Source: Diatrype stigma (Eukaryota > Ascomycota > Sordariomycetes > Xylariales > Diatrypaceae). Taken from it: a DNA stretch of 64,000 nt. The stretch is from NCBI GenBank assembly GCA_022225965.2, contig JAKJXP020000016.1:310001-374000 (forward strand), in the 5' to 3' direction. A model generated the notes under the pieces. The model saw nothing but the letters and a program-made list of their open reading frames with translations, had not been told where the DNA came from and searched no databases. Of the stretch, positions 33,419-45,946 are shown one piece after another. A program made the position numbers and the translations under genes. The first letter of the stretch is position 1; each line of letters opens with the position of its first letter.

Positions 33419-34911
33419 ATCACTGTCATAATGGAGATGCGGAGAGGTCCTGGGCGGTTCATGATTTTCCCGGTTTCTTTTTCTGGTCAGCAACCATGGT
33501 GGGATCTTGGTAGGGTGGGCAGGCAGCCCTCGAAGGCTAAGGGAAAAGGCAACATCGATATAATAGCGTTAGGAAAGACGCGCGGCGTTATATTTCATGG
33601 TTGATACATAGGTAAAAGCGATCTTGGCGCGAATAGTGAGTCAAAATGAGGAGTGATAACCAAAGCGACGAAAGGCAACTGCAATTTGCCCGGCACAAGC
33701 CCTTGAAGGTGATGCTCCTGGCGACGTTGCGTCGGATGTTGGTTGTGAAGTTGGGAAAGCTGTAGCCTAAGCCGGTAGCCGGTAGCCGGTAACTACAGGT
33801 ACTATTAGGTACCTAAGTTAGGTAGGTATTGTATGTATGTATGTAGTCCAGTCTAGGCGCTGCGTAATGGGAGTGGGGGCTGTTGTTGCTGTTCAGTGGC
33901 TAGCTACGGTGAGCAAGCCACACTTGGGAGTCCTAGATTAGTGGCGTTCGGCGTATGTGGCTAGTATCTGCCAGGGACTCAGGGGTAGTAGCCAGTCACC
34001 TAACCCCCCTGTATATTTGCCCACTAACGTAGCAGCGTAGGTACGCTTATGATACTGTTGCGTGGCTAGTGCCCCAGTGGCACTACCCACACCTAAGCAA
34101 CCGCCTTCTAGCACTCCACCTGCTTGGATTCCTTTGAATCTACATCATCAGTTTCTTTCCTGCAGCTGCTTTCTGCTTTGCACCTGCAATAGATAGGTAC
34201 TTAGTAACCGGGTTCCGTACCGAGTACCAGATTCCAACGCACCTGCCATTGTACTTATTGGTGGCAGACACCTTCAGCTTACGAAGGTAGCGGCTCAAAT
34301 CAGTCAGACTCCTGCTATTGTTTTCTTTTGGTGGTGGGGTGTCTGATAACTTTTGGTCGCTGCCTTACCCATCCCACATCCCGTCGTCCTCGTTGACCTG
34401 ATCTACTATCCCCGCATAAGCTCTCGAAAGGCCGGGATGAAGTCGTTGGCAACTTGGCATGCTTTTTATTAGTCCATACGCTGGCCAAGGACTGGTCGAC
34501 GTAGTGGCATCGGCTTTCGCGTGTCAAGGAGACTTTTTCATGGATTGGCAACGGCGGTAGGTGATGGCGTATAGTAGTCATAGCTACTGACTATCCAAGT
34601 CAACAGCTGGATGTATGATCCAAGCTCACGTCGTTTCTGGCAACCTGGAATCATGGTGGTCCTGGGATGGGAGCAGCGAGGCCAAGCTGGGGATATCGGG
34701 TGCCTCGCGGAGCTCATGGATGCCAGCTTAGACCGAGGGCTTATTGCATCGTTTCAAGTTAAAGGGGTCTTAGGTTAGATACTTCCTTTAGCCTCTGGTA
34801 ATCAAGACAACACGACTTTCCCTAAGGCATGGATAGATCCCGGAAGCAGGGTAGCAAGCGCTTTTTGAGATGTATAGGTATTGAAAGACTATTGGTACAT
34901 ACCCTCACCAC
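33419..34911. other. Spacer left of the polyketide cluster
   Basis: No gene is recognised. Short tandem repeats occur, AGCCGGT x3 at 33770-33791 and TATGTATGTATG near 33830-33845. A minus-strand open frame at 34315-34581 has no known relatives that I can name. Confidence 0.5.
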
Positions 34912-36384
34912 TCACGTTGCCTGCTTCGGCAGCCATCCTATCCAAGTTCTGACCTTAGCCAGCGCAGAAGTTGCCCAGAACAGCACGGCACTGCATATAG
35001 AGACGTAAAGCGGCCGCTGAAAAAACTCCCCAAACCACACGCTCCGCCTCCAATGCAGGTACCCAGCTGTGGTGACCTGGTACTCCCATTCATCTGCGGT
35101 CAGCTCACCCGTCACCAACTTCTCGGTCAAAGAAGTATGGTACGCAGCTTGGTTCGTGGAGAAGGCGATGTGTGGGCGCAGAAGGGTCGACGCGTCGCCG
35201 ACGAGCAGGACTTTGCCTCCTGCGAAGCACGAGCGTGGGGAGGAATAGTCTGTGATCAGGTGTAGGAAAGGCGATGCGATTTTTTCAATGATCTCGAGGT
35301 ACGGAGGCGCGAAAAGCGCTTTGGCGTACGCCTTTTGGATTCTCCAAACCTCAGGGCGAACTCTTCCGGGCGGCAGCTTGGTGTAGTGCCGCTTACCGTC
35401 AACGTCGGTCATGATGTTGTCCAGAGACGCAACCGGAACGTTGGTGTACCAACAGAAGTTTAACACACGCTTGCCAGGTTCGATGGAGCCGCCCCTTCCG
35501 GGTATGTTGTAGCTAGATCATGCATTAGTTACCCGTGGATACCGCAGTATTGCACACAACGATGCGGATATCTCAACTTACAGAATCACATGTCCACCTT
35601 CACCTTGCAGTATCGAGTAGGTTATGTTCTCCCGGAACACTTCTCGCGTTTCCTCGCTCACCTGATCCTCAAACACCACACCACGCCATGCCACATACCC
35701 CGAATACTTACGATCTATCTGCAAGAATGACTTTCGAACTACAGAGTTCGGGCCGTCGGCACCGAGCACCAGATCTGCCAGTGCTTGTGTCTCCTTGCCC
35801 GAACCCAAATGATCCTTATAGCGGACCATCAACTGTCCCGTTTCTAGCTGTTCCACGCCTAAGACCTGCTTCCCAGTCTCATACCTGGCTCTTGACTTGG
35901 CGGTCTCTACATCCTCACCCGCCAACAAGCCTAGTGCTGGCGGATGCGGAACGTACTCGCTGACTCGCATGTCGAAATTGGCCCTGAGCCGGAAATAGAG
36001 GGCATCCCACGAAGACATGATTCGGTTGACGCGCAGGAAAGGATGGACCTTGCCTTGCTGGTCAAGTGACTGCAGCTGCACAGACTGGATCCCCAGAGGG
36101 ATCTCGGAGGCGAGATCGTAACGTCTTAGAAGCTGTTGCACGTCGACTCCTAGACACACTCCTGCCATATGAGAGACTGGTGCATGGGTTGATGACTGCT
36201 CCAGGATGCGGACAGTGCTCCCAAGGCGGTGCAGCATTATACCGTGCATGAGTCCGGAGAGTGATCCGCCAACCTGTTTGGGACCATTAGTATAAGGGGT
36301 TGAATCATAGTATTGTGGGGTACCTCTCACAATGATCACAGTTTTGGGTATCGTTGATTGTTTCTTTGCATGACGCTCTTCCAT
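34912..36384 (-). CDS. FAD-dependent monooxygenase of the polyketide cluster
   Basis: Group A flavoprotein monooxygenase, 448 aa, expected to hydroxylate or epoxidise an intermediate with NAD(P)H and O2. Minus-strand exons are 36331-36384, 35582-36273 and 34912-35512. The first intron splits the FAD motif: TVII joins VGGSLSGLMHG, giving a GxxxxG Rossmann loop and then RILEQS with the ribose-binding Glu. The middle has ADLVLGADGPNSVVRKSFL (DG motif). The GD motif is KVLLVGDASTLLRPHIAFST, contacting the FAD ribitol, where the usual Pro after the motif is present in changed form (RPH). Exon 3 also encodes a C-terminal hydrophobic segment, PLYVSICSAVLFWATSALAK, a likely membrane anchor. It resembles 2,6-dihydroxypyridine-3-monooxygenase-type enzymes. 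It is divergent from the decarboxylase-like gene across 442 bases. Confidence 0.88.
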
Positions 36385-36559
36385 ATCGTGAATTATCCAG
36401 CTATGTGATATACAAATAATGGGTATCTGGAGCGCCAAAGTCGGATATCTAGTGCGATCCAAGCAAATGGACATTGACCCGGGTTGGCCACTTGTTATAA
36501 TACAGCCCTGGCTTGGGGGTTGCAGGTCAGCCCAATTTATAAGTCTGAGGCATCCTAGG

Positions 36560-36575
36560 CGGCCATGTTGGGCCG
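36560..36575. promoter_or_regulatory. Inverted repeat CGGCC-N6-GGCCG
   Basis: A perfect palindrome with 6-base spacer, equal to CGG-N10-CCG, the format bound by dimeric Zn2Cys6 regulators. An inverted CCAAT (ATTGG) follows at 36576-36580. The binding protein is unknown, and no Zn2Cys6 gene is visible in the window. Confidence 0.4.
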
Positions 36576-36735
36576 ATTGGCTGACCGGGTGATATGTTAC
36601 ATTGGTTGCGAGGTGGTGCATGAGGCCAGGATAGCACAACCAAGAAATGGGAGAGGGGGGAGGGGGGAAGAAAAGGGGGGTGAATGTAGGATAGCCTTGC
36701 CGGCAGTGTCGCCTACCCATCCGGTGTCGGCAAAG

Positions 36736-36750
36736 CCAATGGCTATAAGA
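36736..36750 (+). promoter_or_regulatory. CCAAT and TATA-like boxes of the decarboxylase-like gene
   Basis: CCAAT at 36736-36740 is followed by TATAAGA at 36744-36750, about 80 bases before the start at 36827. The spacing between the two boxes is short. Confidence 0.45.
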
Positions 36751-36826
36751 ACCCCGGTCCTGCGAACCACTTTCCTCCCTGTCAGGTGCTCTCTTTACCT
36801 TACTACGACCTGTCTAGTAACTACGC

Positions 36827-37506
36827 ATGGGCACCATGAGTCGCTTCCCCCCTATCCCAGAAACAGAGCTCAGTGACGCTCAGAAGGGCACTCAACACGG
36901 CATTGCAGACTTGTTCTCTCGCTTCCCAAGCCATCTCGTACAGAAGAATGACGAGGGTTTGACATATGGGCCGTATTCCTCGCTCTTGTACATACCCTAG
37001 ATGAAAGTTCATAGTGTGTTCTACTAACAACTTGACGCAGCTACACCGAAGACATCTCCGACCCATGGTTTGCTCTTGCTTCCAAAGTCATGCGCCAGCA
37101 GCGCTTCACGTTCAAGGAAAAGGAACTTTGCATTCTCGCGGTCCTATCTGAGTATGATGTCCCATACGTGCACTACGCCCATTCCGAAATTGCCCTCTGC
37201 GCTGGCTTCACAAAGGAGCAGGTGCAGCAGGCGGTTCACGGCAAGCTCCCCGGTGACCTTGATGGTCGGGAAGCGGCCGTGTACACCCTGGCACTGACAC
37301 TGGCGAGGCTGCATGGGCCGCTAAGTGATGAGAGTTTTGAGCAAGCGAGGGAAATTCTGGGGCGGGATGGGGTCGCCGGCGTTGCACACATCGTGAGTGG
37401 CTACGTTTACGTCGCTATGTTGTCCAACATCGGTGATGCCGGTGCCCCAAAGGCAGAAGAGGGCATGTTTCTGGCAACTAAGAATCCAGACTTGGGCAAT
37501 AAGTAG
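36827..37506 (+). CDS. Carboxymuconolactone-decarboxylase/AhpD-like protein
   Basis: All-helical protein of the CMD/AhpD-like superfamily, 208 aa, in two exons (36827-36987 and 37041-37506). The 53-base intron has the branch string TACTAACAA. The CMD domain covers about residues 50-150, seen in DPWFALASKVMRQQRFTFKE, EKELCILAVLSEYDVPYVHY, HSEIALCAGFTKEQVQQAVH and GREAAVYTLALTLARLHG. The CxxC pair of peroxidatic AhpD is absent, with only a single Cys in the ALCAGF helix. A peroxidase role is therefore unlikely. Decarboxylation, dehydration or an isomerase-like role in polyketide tailoring would fit relatives in other clusters. A second ATG at 36836 in frame could also serve. It converges on the PKS with only 135 bases between stops. 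Confidence 0.85.
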
Positions 37507-37641
37507 TTTTCACTGGCAATATGCTATGTCTCTTGCGAATACACTCTACGAAATGGAAATTTCAAGCCAACATGGCTCGAACGAGTTGTTCGAGCTCCTC
37601 CAACATCCCAATGATGATGTAGTTGAAGCTCAAGCAAGGGG

Positions 37642-40600
37642 CTACGTAGTGACCCTAGCTGCCCGCCATTCACTGGTAATGAAATTCCCAAGCGCCACGA
37701 TAGACATGTCTCCTAGTATGTCGAAGATTGCCACATCCACCGCGAACTGCTTCATGATCCAATTGCGAAGATACACCGCACTCAAAGAGTCAGCACCAGC
37801 CATGTGCAACGGCTCTTCCAGACTGATGCTTGCTCTAGGGGTCAAGACAAGGTTGCAAATCTGGTCTGCGATTGCACCAGCAACGATCTCGCACATCTCT
37901 GCAACCGAGCCTGCTTCGGCCAAGGATCGGTTCAAGTTGGCGACTCCGCCAGTATCGCCTTCCGACTCCTCTTTACTGTCTCTATGAGCGAGCAGCTGGC
38001 TCCAGAAAGGATGGGAGAACGCCGCCGGAAAATTAGCTCCGCGCCGGTCTCTCAGAGACGGGTTGACAATCCCTGAAATAATTTGTGGTGAGATACCCCC
38101 TATGTCGAGGTGGGGATCACAGAAATAATCAAAAAGACCCAAGACATCAGACTCAGAGAGCATCGTATAGACGTTCTCGGCAGCAAGTCGCTCTGCCAAC
38201 CCTTCGTTTTGGGCTAGCAACCCGCCGGTGGCCAGAAGGCCAAGATCTAGAGAGACTGCCTTTTCACCGATTGAGAGGCGGTATCGAGCCAAAGCATCCT
38301 GATAGGTGTTCCCAGCAGCGTAGTTGATCTGGGTTGCTTGGCCCATGATACCAGTGATAGAGGAGGTCAGAATGAAGAAGTCCATGCCCTTCGGAAGAAG
38401 CTCGTGCAGGTTCCAAGAGCCGCAAACCTTGGGATTGACTGCCACTTGCCAATCCCGAAAGCTCATGTTCTCGTACATAATGTCCTTTTCAACGTGTAAG
38501 CATAAATACAGAGCCAAACCCAGTGTCCCACTCACCTTGAGAGCGCCAGCAGCTTGGACACATCCTTTGATAGCAGGCATATCTTGGACTTGTTGCAAGG
38601 CAGCTTGAAGTGACACGCGGTCGGCAACGTTGCATAACGGTGTGCGAACTCTGACGCCAAGTTCCTGTAAGCCTCGAACAGTTGCTTTGGCTGCCTCTCT
38701 GCGCGGGCCGGAACGTGAAAGGAGGATTAGGTTCCGAGCGCCACGACTCGTCATCCATCTAACTATACATTGTCCCAGATCCCCCAGACCGCCTGAGATG
38801 ACATAACTTGAGCACGGGTCAAATAAGTCCCTCCTTTCAGCGATCTTGTACGTCTTCAGTGAACGAGTTAGCTCAGGGTATTGTATAAGACGAACGTGGG
38901 ACTTACACGTATTTGACTTCGGTCATCATATTTGATAACAATACGTTCCTCGGGCGCAAGGCCTCGTGCTAAAGTGGGGATCTCTTCAATAGAGGAAAGG
39001 TCAATGGTCTTTATGTGAAGGGGGAGGCTTGTAAATATTTCCCCGAGCTTGGGCATTCTCAATCGGTCAAATCGGTGCTGTAGCACTTCCACAATATCCA
39101 CAGTCTTGAAGCCAACCGTAGCTGGTAACTCAACGCAGTTGACCGGAACAAGATTGCCTTCAAAGGATGTTCTGATGCTCAGAATCTGGCCAAACTTAGA
39201 AGCACCCTCAATGAGCTGGGGTATATCGGTGTTCACGAAGTCTAAAATGAGGTTGGCTCCTGAATCAAAACATGGCCGGACAGATTCAGCAAAGCAACCT
39301 TCCTCGAGCATTTTAACGCCGTTGATACAGGTCCTCTCGCCTCCGGTGACCGACGCTGTTGTGCCAAGCATCGGAGTGTACTTCTTCAACACAGCGAGCG
39401 TCGCCCTCCCGAGTCTCGTATCTCCCCCTCGCACGACGACTACATCGCCATGTTGGATTCTGACCTCTTGTGCTAGATAATTGGCAACGATGTAGTCTTG
39501 GGTAAGAGTGGAAGCCTCTTCGAAGGACATAGATTCGGGTATTTTGGCGACCAAATGCTGGGTTGTTCGGCTGGCGGAGCGAAGTATATCGGTGCCGTAA
39601 GCACAGACACGGTCTCCTACAGAGAAATTGCAGCTGGAGCCGACCTTGGTCACGAAGCCAGCACACTCTCGGCCGATGGTAAGGTTGGAAGCTTTGCCCG
39701 TGAGGACTGAAAAATCAGCTGGATTGAGCGCGACGGCTTTGACCTCGATTTCAACTTCGTCGGTACCGAGAGTATCGCGGGCAGGGCTATCTTCTATAAT
39801 TCGCGATGGCCGGTGACTGCCTCCACTGTGAAGAATAACCCTGAAGGGCGTTGAATCTTTCGCGCTCTTTGTGGCGGGAGTCTCACCAGCAAGCCTTTCG
39901 GACATGGCCTCCTTGAACACAACATTCTCGTATATCCGGCTTAAATTCAAAGCCCCATCTTTCACGGTATAATCCTCGGGTTGCTCGAAGGATCCATTGC
40001 TCAGAAGACCCTTCAAAGCTGTAACAATCAGCTTGCAGTCATTCGCCCGTGACTCCGAGTTCTTCTCCAGGGCTAGGGTGGCTAGACTGGACTTGATGTT
40101 TTCAATCCGGAAAACCCTTGCAAAGCCGTGTATCATCCCGTGACTTGGGTCAACGAACGGTCCACTTCCCTTAGATAGCCAAAGAACCTTGGAAGCATTT
40201 GAAAGTAAACGCTTGAGTGATGAGAAGTTCCTTTCATCTAGGCGGGAAAGAATAGCGCTTTCTAGGTCGAATAGTGTGATGACAACATCGGGAGAAGAAA
40301 TGCGCCCCTGAAGGTTGGTCAAGTCCATACGCGCTACGCCATAACCCTCGGCAGAGAGTCCTGAAAACAGAATGTCTGCCAATTCTGCTTGCGTGTTTGA
40401 GTCAGGTTCGAGCGCGATAGTTACCTCGGGTAGTACAGTAGTCTTGACGTCCCCGGATTCAATCGCGGTTGCACAGATGATGCTCATCAGATGAGAGTCC
40501 TCATCCGCGAAGTCGCGAAGGATGAAGTCTGCACCTGAGAATCCATTACGGCGTAGTAGACTATCCCAAGCTTCCTCGCTTAGAAGTGGGCTCATCACAC

Positions 40601-43600
40601 GACCGTCGTTCGTATCTGGCCACCAACCCGGCAACAGCCCGAAGACAAACCCGACCTCAATTCGTTCCGGATGTATGTATTCGTGGAGAAGTAGCTTGCC
40701 GCCTGTTCTCATCAATCTCCTCAGAGCTTGCAATGTGCGATCAAGGTTCCTCGTGACATGAAGGACATTGGATGCCGAAATGATGTCGAAGGTTTCCTCT
40801 TTGAACCCCTGAGTCAGGGGATCTTGCTCCACGTTGAGGGTAGCAAATTTTAGCTTGTGGCCGTGACCAGAAAAACGTGCCCGAGCTCTTTCAAAGAACA
40901 CTGGAGAAATGTCTGTATAACAATAGCTATTGAAGTTCCCTTTTACACCAATGGTGGTGCTCGAGGAAACTCCCTTGAGGACATGCTCGGTAAACGATCC
41001 CGTGCCAGCACCGACCTCCAAAAAGTCCATGCTGGGGTACTTGAAAGTAAGGTCTTCCAGGTAAACTTGAAGTTTACGAAAGCATGTTGAGCTTTCCAGC
41101 AATCGTTCGTAGAACTTTTCAACAAGATCATCTTCGAAAATCAGCTGCACCATGTCAGACTTCCCCTGCAGGATGTCCAAGGCGCTATCGGCCACTCTGA
41201 GAAAGAATTCTCCTAGAAACCCCTCTTTCGCAACGCTAAGTCGAAGCGAATCTTGACTCGCTGCACAGTTGCAAGCTGTACCCAGCTGCCATCCCATCCA
41301 ATCTACATATCTTTTCAGGTATGGCTTCGAAGAATCAATGCCTGTTGTTCCGACATCGTTGCAAAGCTCTTTCACCACCGAGTAGATATAGTGTCTGAGG
41401 TCATGAAAGAAGTCTCTTGGACCTAGAGGGTTCCGACCATGGATGGTGTCAAGTTGCCTCAGAATCTCTTCCCCTGAGAGGGTTTCGACATCAACAGCGG
41501 TCTTGATACCACACCAGAATTTGCCGTGTCCATCCGCCTCTTCAGTACTCTCGACAGAAGCGATGACGGTTGTTTGAAGTCCCTCAAGTACCAACCTAAC
41601 ATGCTCTCTGTCATCCGCCAGTGCGAAGCCAGAGTATAGCTTGGTCCTTGGGGTCTCACCCTCGAACTTTGCTGAAGCTTGGACAGACGTATATGGCGGG
41701 CGCAAACCTTCGGCTGAGATCCAAAGCTTATCAATGCGAGATATAGCCTGTGTCGGAATGGGTTTATTGCCCCCACTTAAGGAAACCAATGCAAAATGTA
41801 GGAAGGAATCAAGCGTTCCGGGATGGATGATGAACGGACTGCCAGTGCTAGAGTCACTCAGTGGGCTATTGAGACTTAGGACTGAAGTGGCTGTTGCAGC
41901 GCCATCGTGATGCACCGCCATAATCCCCTGAAATGTAGGCCCGTAGTGGAACCCGTGTTTGGCGAGATTGTCGTAAATAGCTGATGAGTCGAAGGCTTCA
42001 TTGCAATATTCATCTCTCGACTCAAAACATCGCTTATAGTAGCGGGACTTCTGCCTGTTCTCTCTGACGCCCGGTTCTGAATCATAGTGCACTTCGATGG
42101 TCCCGCAGCAATTCTCAGTCCAATGGCCGGAAGCGACCGAATGAACGGAAAATGCCCAATGTGAGTTTACGGTCATATGGTTTCGTTTCAAGGGTCTCAG
42201 TTGTAGTCTTGTCTCCAAGTCGGTAGAATCGGATGGAACTGCTATGGCAGATTCGTATCGGACGTTGCGTAAAGTGAACCCAATGACCTTTTGATCCTGA
42301 TTGTTGATCTGTGAAACCCCTTGAATGGCCATCACGACCATGGCAGAAGCCGGGTAGACGGCTCTCCCGTTCAGCTTATGATCCAATGGCCATGCCATAT
42401 CAGCAACCTGAACATGGCATCGCCACCGAGGCTCAAGCGGATTCCAATCAATACTAGGAGAACCCAGAAGCTCAACGTGACCGTGTGTTCGGAGCCGATA
42501 ATTCTGAACCAAGGGGCTCTCAGACCAGTACCTCGTAGAGTGGTCGAATGGATACTGCGGAGCGTCGATGAGAGAACTCCGAGATCCTCGCAAGGATGGA
42601 TCTGGGTCATTCACACGCCGTAAATCGATTGACCCACCAGCACAGTGCAACTCCCCTAGCAGTTGTAAGAGAGTGAGTGAAGCGGACTTCCCACGGTATA
42701 GCGAGGACATATACTTGATTTCCTTCTTCCGCGGTATATTGTCGATCGTCTCCTGAATAGGAAGCCGTAAAGCTGCATGGGGGCCAATCTCGACAAGAGT
42801 GTCAATGACAATTGCTTCGCGGTGACTACCGTCAATCTTCTTACGAAGAGACCGATGTGAATCCCTACAAAGCCTTTCCACAGCCCGCGAGAACAAAACA
42901 GGGGACACAAGGTTGGCCATCCAGTAGCTCGCTTCACAAGCCCTCTCTTTGGTCAGAACAGAGCCCGTGACAGACGAAACCATCTTGATATCGGTCAGGT
43001 GTTTGGGGGCTTCAAGACCCCCAAGGTGTCTCAAACAATCAGAAACGATCAGGCCCATTTGAGCGGAATGATAAGCAACAGGGACACGTAGTCGACGTGC
43101 GAAGATACCTTCCTTCTCAAGGATCTCTCTTAGTCTCTCAATCCTAGACTCCTCTCCCGATATCGTTGTATTGCAGGGACTGTTAATACAGCTGACTACC
43201 AGATCACCTGGAACAGTCGTAGAATCGGTGCCAAGCTTGTCGAAATAGACAGATACTTTCTCCGGAGGTAACGCCACGGCTAACATTGCGCCTTGAAAGG
43301 GGCTTTTCTTGGGGATTGTAGCAGTGAATATACCGCGGTAAAAGACAACACGTAGAGCAGATTCCCGCGTCAGGTACTCTGCGCAATACCTTTTCAGCTG
43401 TTAGCGATAATACACTAGCGGGGTGAAAGGGGTAAATTGTGTATCTTACGCTGCAGCAATTTCACCCATCGAGTGACCAACTACTGCCACGGGACTGACA
43501 CCAAAGGACTTCAGGAGGTCGACTAATCCCATCTGAACGACTGCAGTCAAAGATTGAGCTACATCTGGGCGATCGATCGTCGAGTCTTCCTTGTTTCTCA

Positions 43601-45443
43601 GTAGCTCCTCTGCAAAGATAAAGGTTAATTATCCTGCAATCACTTTTCGGTGCTGCGCAAACCTACCTTGAAGCGACCAGCGGCAACCAAGCTTCTTGAG
43701 TGCCATTTCCGCTGTCTGGATACTCCCGGCAAATTCTGGGTACATAAGTAGTTCCCGGCCCATAGCATACCATTGAGCACCTTGACCAGTGAATATAAAT
43801 GCCAGGCGAGGAGGCTGTTTCGGTGTGTCTACCGGGACAGAAGCAAGCTTCGCCAAAGATCGTAGATCTGCCGGAGAAGAAACAACTGCAAAGGATTTTG
43901 ACGATAATGCGCTCCGTCTAGAGTCAAGGGTATAGGCAATATCATGAACTGACAGTGACGGTGGCATGTCAAGCCTCTTGGAACAAAACTCTTCCCACCT
44001 AGACACTATCGCTCGAGTAGCCGTCCCAGTAGCAGCGGACCATACTAGAAGCTTCGGAAACTCTTCTACAGGCATTCCAGCCCGGGGATATGGACCAGCC
44101 ATATTGACATTCGTCGCCAAACCTTTACGCCTCAAGTAACTGGAAACATCGTCGATGACGATATGGGAATTTGTCCCGCCATACCCGAATGAATTAATAG
44201 ACGCCCTTCGAACCTCACATGCCGGCCAAGTTGTGCATGCTGACGGAAAAGTGATCATGTAGTCGTAGGATGCAAGCCTTCGGTTTATGGATTCGAAATT
44301 GGCATTTGGCGGTATTATTCCCGATTCCACGACCAGGATCGCCTTGATTAAGCCAGCAATCCCGCTAGCCCCTTCGAGATGGCCAATGTTTGTTTTGACT
44401 GAGCCGACGTATAGGGGGTCCGACGAATTTCGGTGCCCATGGAAGCACTCTGCAATGGCACTAATCTCTGCTGGGTCTCCTATCGCGGTCCCGGTGCCAT
44501 GCGCCTCGAAGAATCTGGTATGCTCCATGCTCAAGTCGGCCAGTTGGTACGTTTCGCGGATGAGTTGCGCTTGAGCCTTTGGGCCAGGTTGGGTGATTCC
44601 AGGGGTTCGGCCGTCCTGATTAGTACCGGAAGCCCGTATAATGGCCCGTATCGGATCGTTGTTTCGGAGTGCGTCGGACAGCCGCTTCAACACAACGACG
44701 CCAACGCCTTCTCCGCGAGAGTAACCATTCGCACGGTGATCAAAGGAAAAACATCGACCGTCAGGAGATAGCATTTGCATGTTGCTTAGAATGGTGCTAT
44801 AGTCAGGATCCAGTAGTACATTACAACCAGCCACAACACCCATGTTTGTGATGCCGCGGTGTAACAGCTGACAAGCAAGATCGATAGCCATGGCACTACT
44901 GGAACAGGCTGAGTCCAGGTTAACCGAAGGCCCACGGAGATCGAAGAACCAGCTGAGGCGGTTTGCTAGCATAGATTGGGTAGCCCCAACTGCTGCATAT
45001 GGGGGTAGCCGCTCAGAGTCTTTCAATATCTGCTGCAGATAGTCGTTCGTAAAGCATCCTGTGTGGACGGAAGTCCTGGAGCCCTTTACGTCTTCAAGTC
45101 GTATACCCGCATTTTCGAAAGCTCTGTATGTTGTCTCAAGAAGGATGCGTTGCATCGGGTCCATGGCAGAAGCCTCCGTGGGGGTCAGGGAGAAGAAGTT
45201 GGCGTCAAACAACCCGAGGTCCTCCTTGATGAAGTGGGCACCCCGCGTGCGTAGAGCATTCCGTCGACTGGCATGATGAAATGCGTCGATGTTCAAACGG
45301 CCCGCTGGAAACTCGGTCATGGCGGACCGCTTCTCCAGGAGCATCGCCCAGAATTCCTTCTCTGAAGAAGCATCCTGGGGGAACTTTAGGGAGAGCCCGC
45401 ATACTGCAATGGGCTCCTCCCGGGGCACAAGAGATCTAGTCAT
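37642..45443 (-). CDS. Highly reducing polyketide synthase (KS-AT-DH-cMT-ER-KR-ACP)
   Basis: Iterative type I synthase, 2526 aa. Minus-strand exons are 43667-45443, 43450-43609, 38907-43389, 38536-38853 and 37642-38484, with all phases consistent. KS (about 10-435) has the active Cys in [13 protein letters not shown], then [12 protein letters not shown] and [12 protein letters not shown] with both His. AT has [10 protein letters not shown] and [10 protein letters not shown] has [11 protein letters not shown] (HxxxGxxxxP) and HPGTLDS with the Asp. The methyltransferase has the SAM loop [11 protein letters not shown] (about 1432). ER (about 1845-2140) is divergent: the expected GGVGQ-type loop reads [13 protein letters not shown], so it is probably inactive. 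KR has [18 protein letters not shown] and INYAAGN (Ser-Tyr-Asn). ACP has GADSLSAV at about 2475. There is no thioesterase or reductase release domain. Product is likely a C-methylated, partly unsaturated chain. The AT intron lies just after the catalytic GHSMG motif. Confidence 0.95.
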
Positions 45444-45946
45444 TGTTGAGTAGGTTTTAAGAGGAGGCTGTAAAGATGGCGATGCAAGAAGTTACCGAGG
45501 GCGACGACCCTATACCGTACAAAATGCGACCCAGAGGTTGAAGTTGTGTTCATGCAACCTCGAAGGCAACGTGGTTAAGCTGAGTTAATAGTTGATCGAT
45601 GGATCCTTGGATCAATTGGTTACTGATAACCACACCGAAGGACTGTGTCACAGTATTTGGGCTGATGGGAAAATAAAGGTAACCTTTAGCCTCTCTTGTG
45701 TAGTCGATCCTTCGGCTTCACCCCCAGAGCAGGTTCATCCTCAACAAGTGACCAATAATATGGTTTGGATGTCACCCTAGAATAGAACCAACAAGCGATA
45801 CGCTGTAGGAGCATCTGACGGTGACCAGTATTGATATGAAGGAAAGGTATAAAGACCATGCAATATACCAACAAAAGTCCTCTGAAGGCATCAGTTTTAT
45901 CGGTACATCCAACCAGGCTTGCAACACGAGACCGAAGGAAATCAAA
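45444..45946. promoter_or_regulatory. Divergent promoter of the PKS and the FSH hydrolase
   Basis: These 503 bases separate two outward-facing start codons, which favours co-expression of synthase and hydrolase. No CGG-type inverted repeat is seen here. A TATA box for the hydrolase is listed separately. Confidence 0.65.
45848..45853 (+). promoter_or_regulatory. TATA box of the FSH hydrolase
   Basis: TATAAA lies 94 bases before the ATG at 45947 in the divergent promoter shared with the PKS. Confidence 0.5.

Larger units (their letters stand above)
36385..36826. promoter_or_regulatory. Shared divergent promoter of the monooxygenase and decarboxylase-like genes
   Basis: The two start codons lie 442 bases apart and face outward, so both promoters must be here. 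It holds a perfect inverted repeat at 36560-36575 and a CCAAT-TATA pair for the right-hand gene. There is no open frame. Confidence 0.7.
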
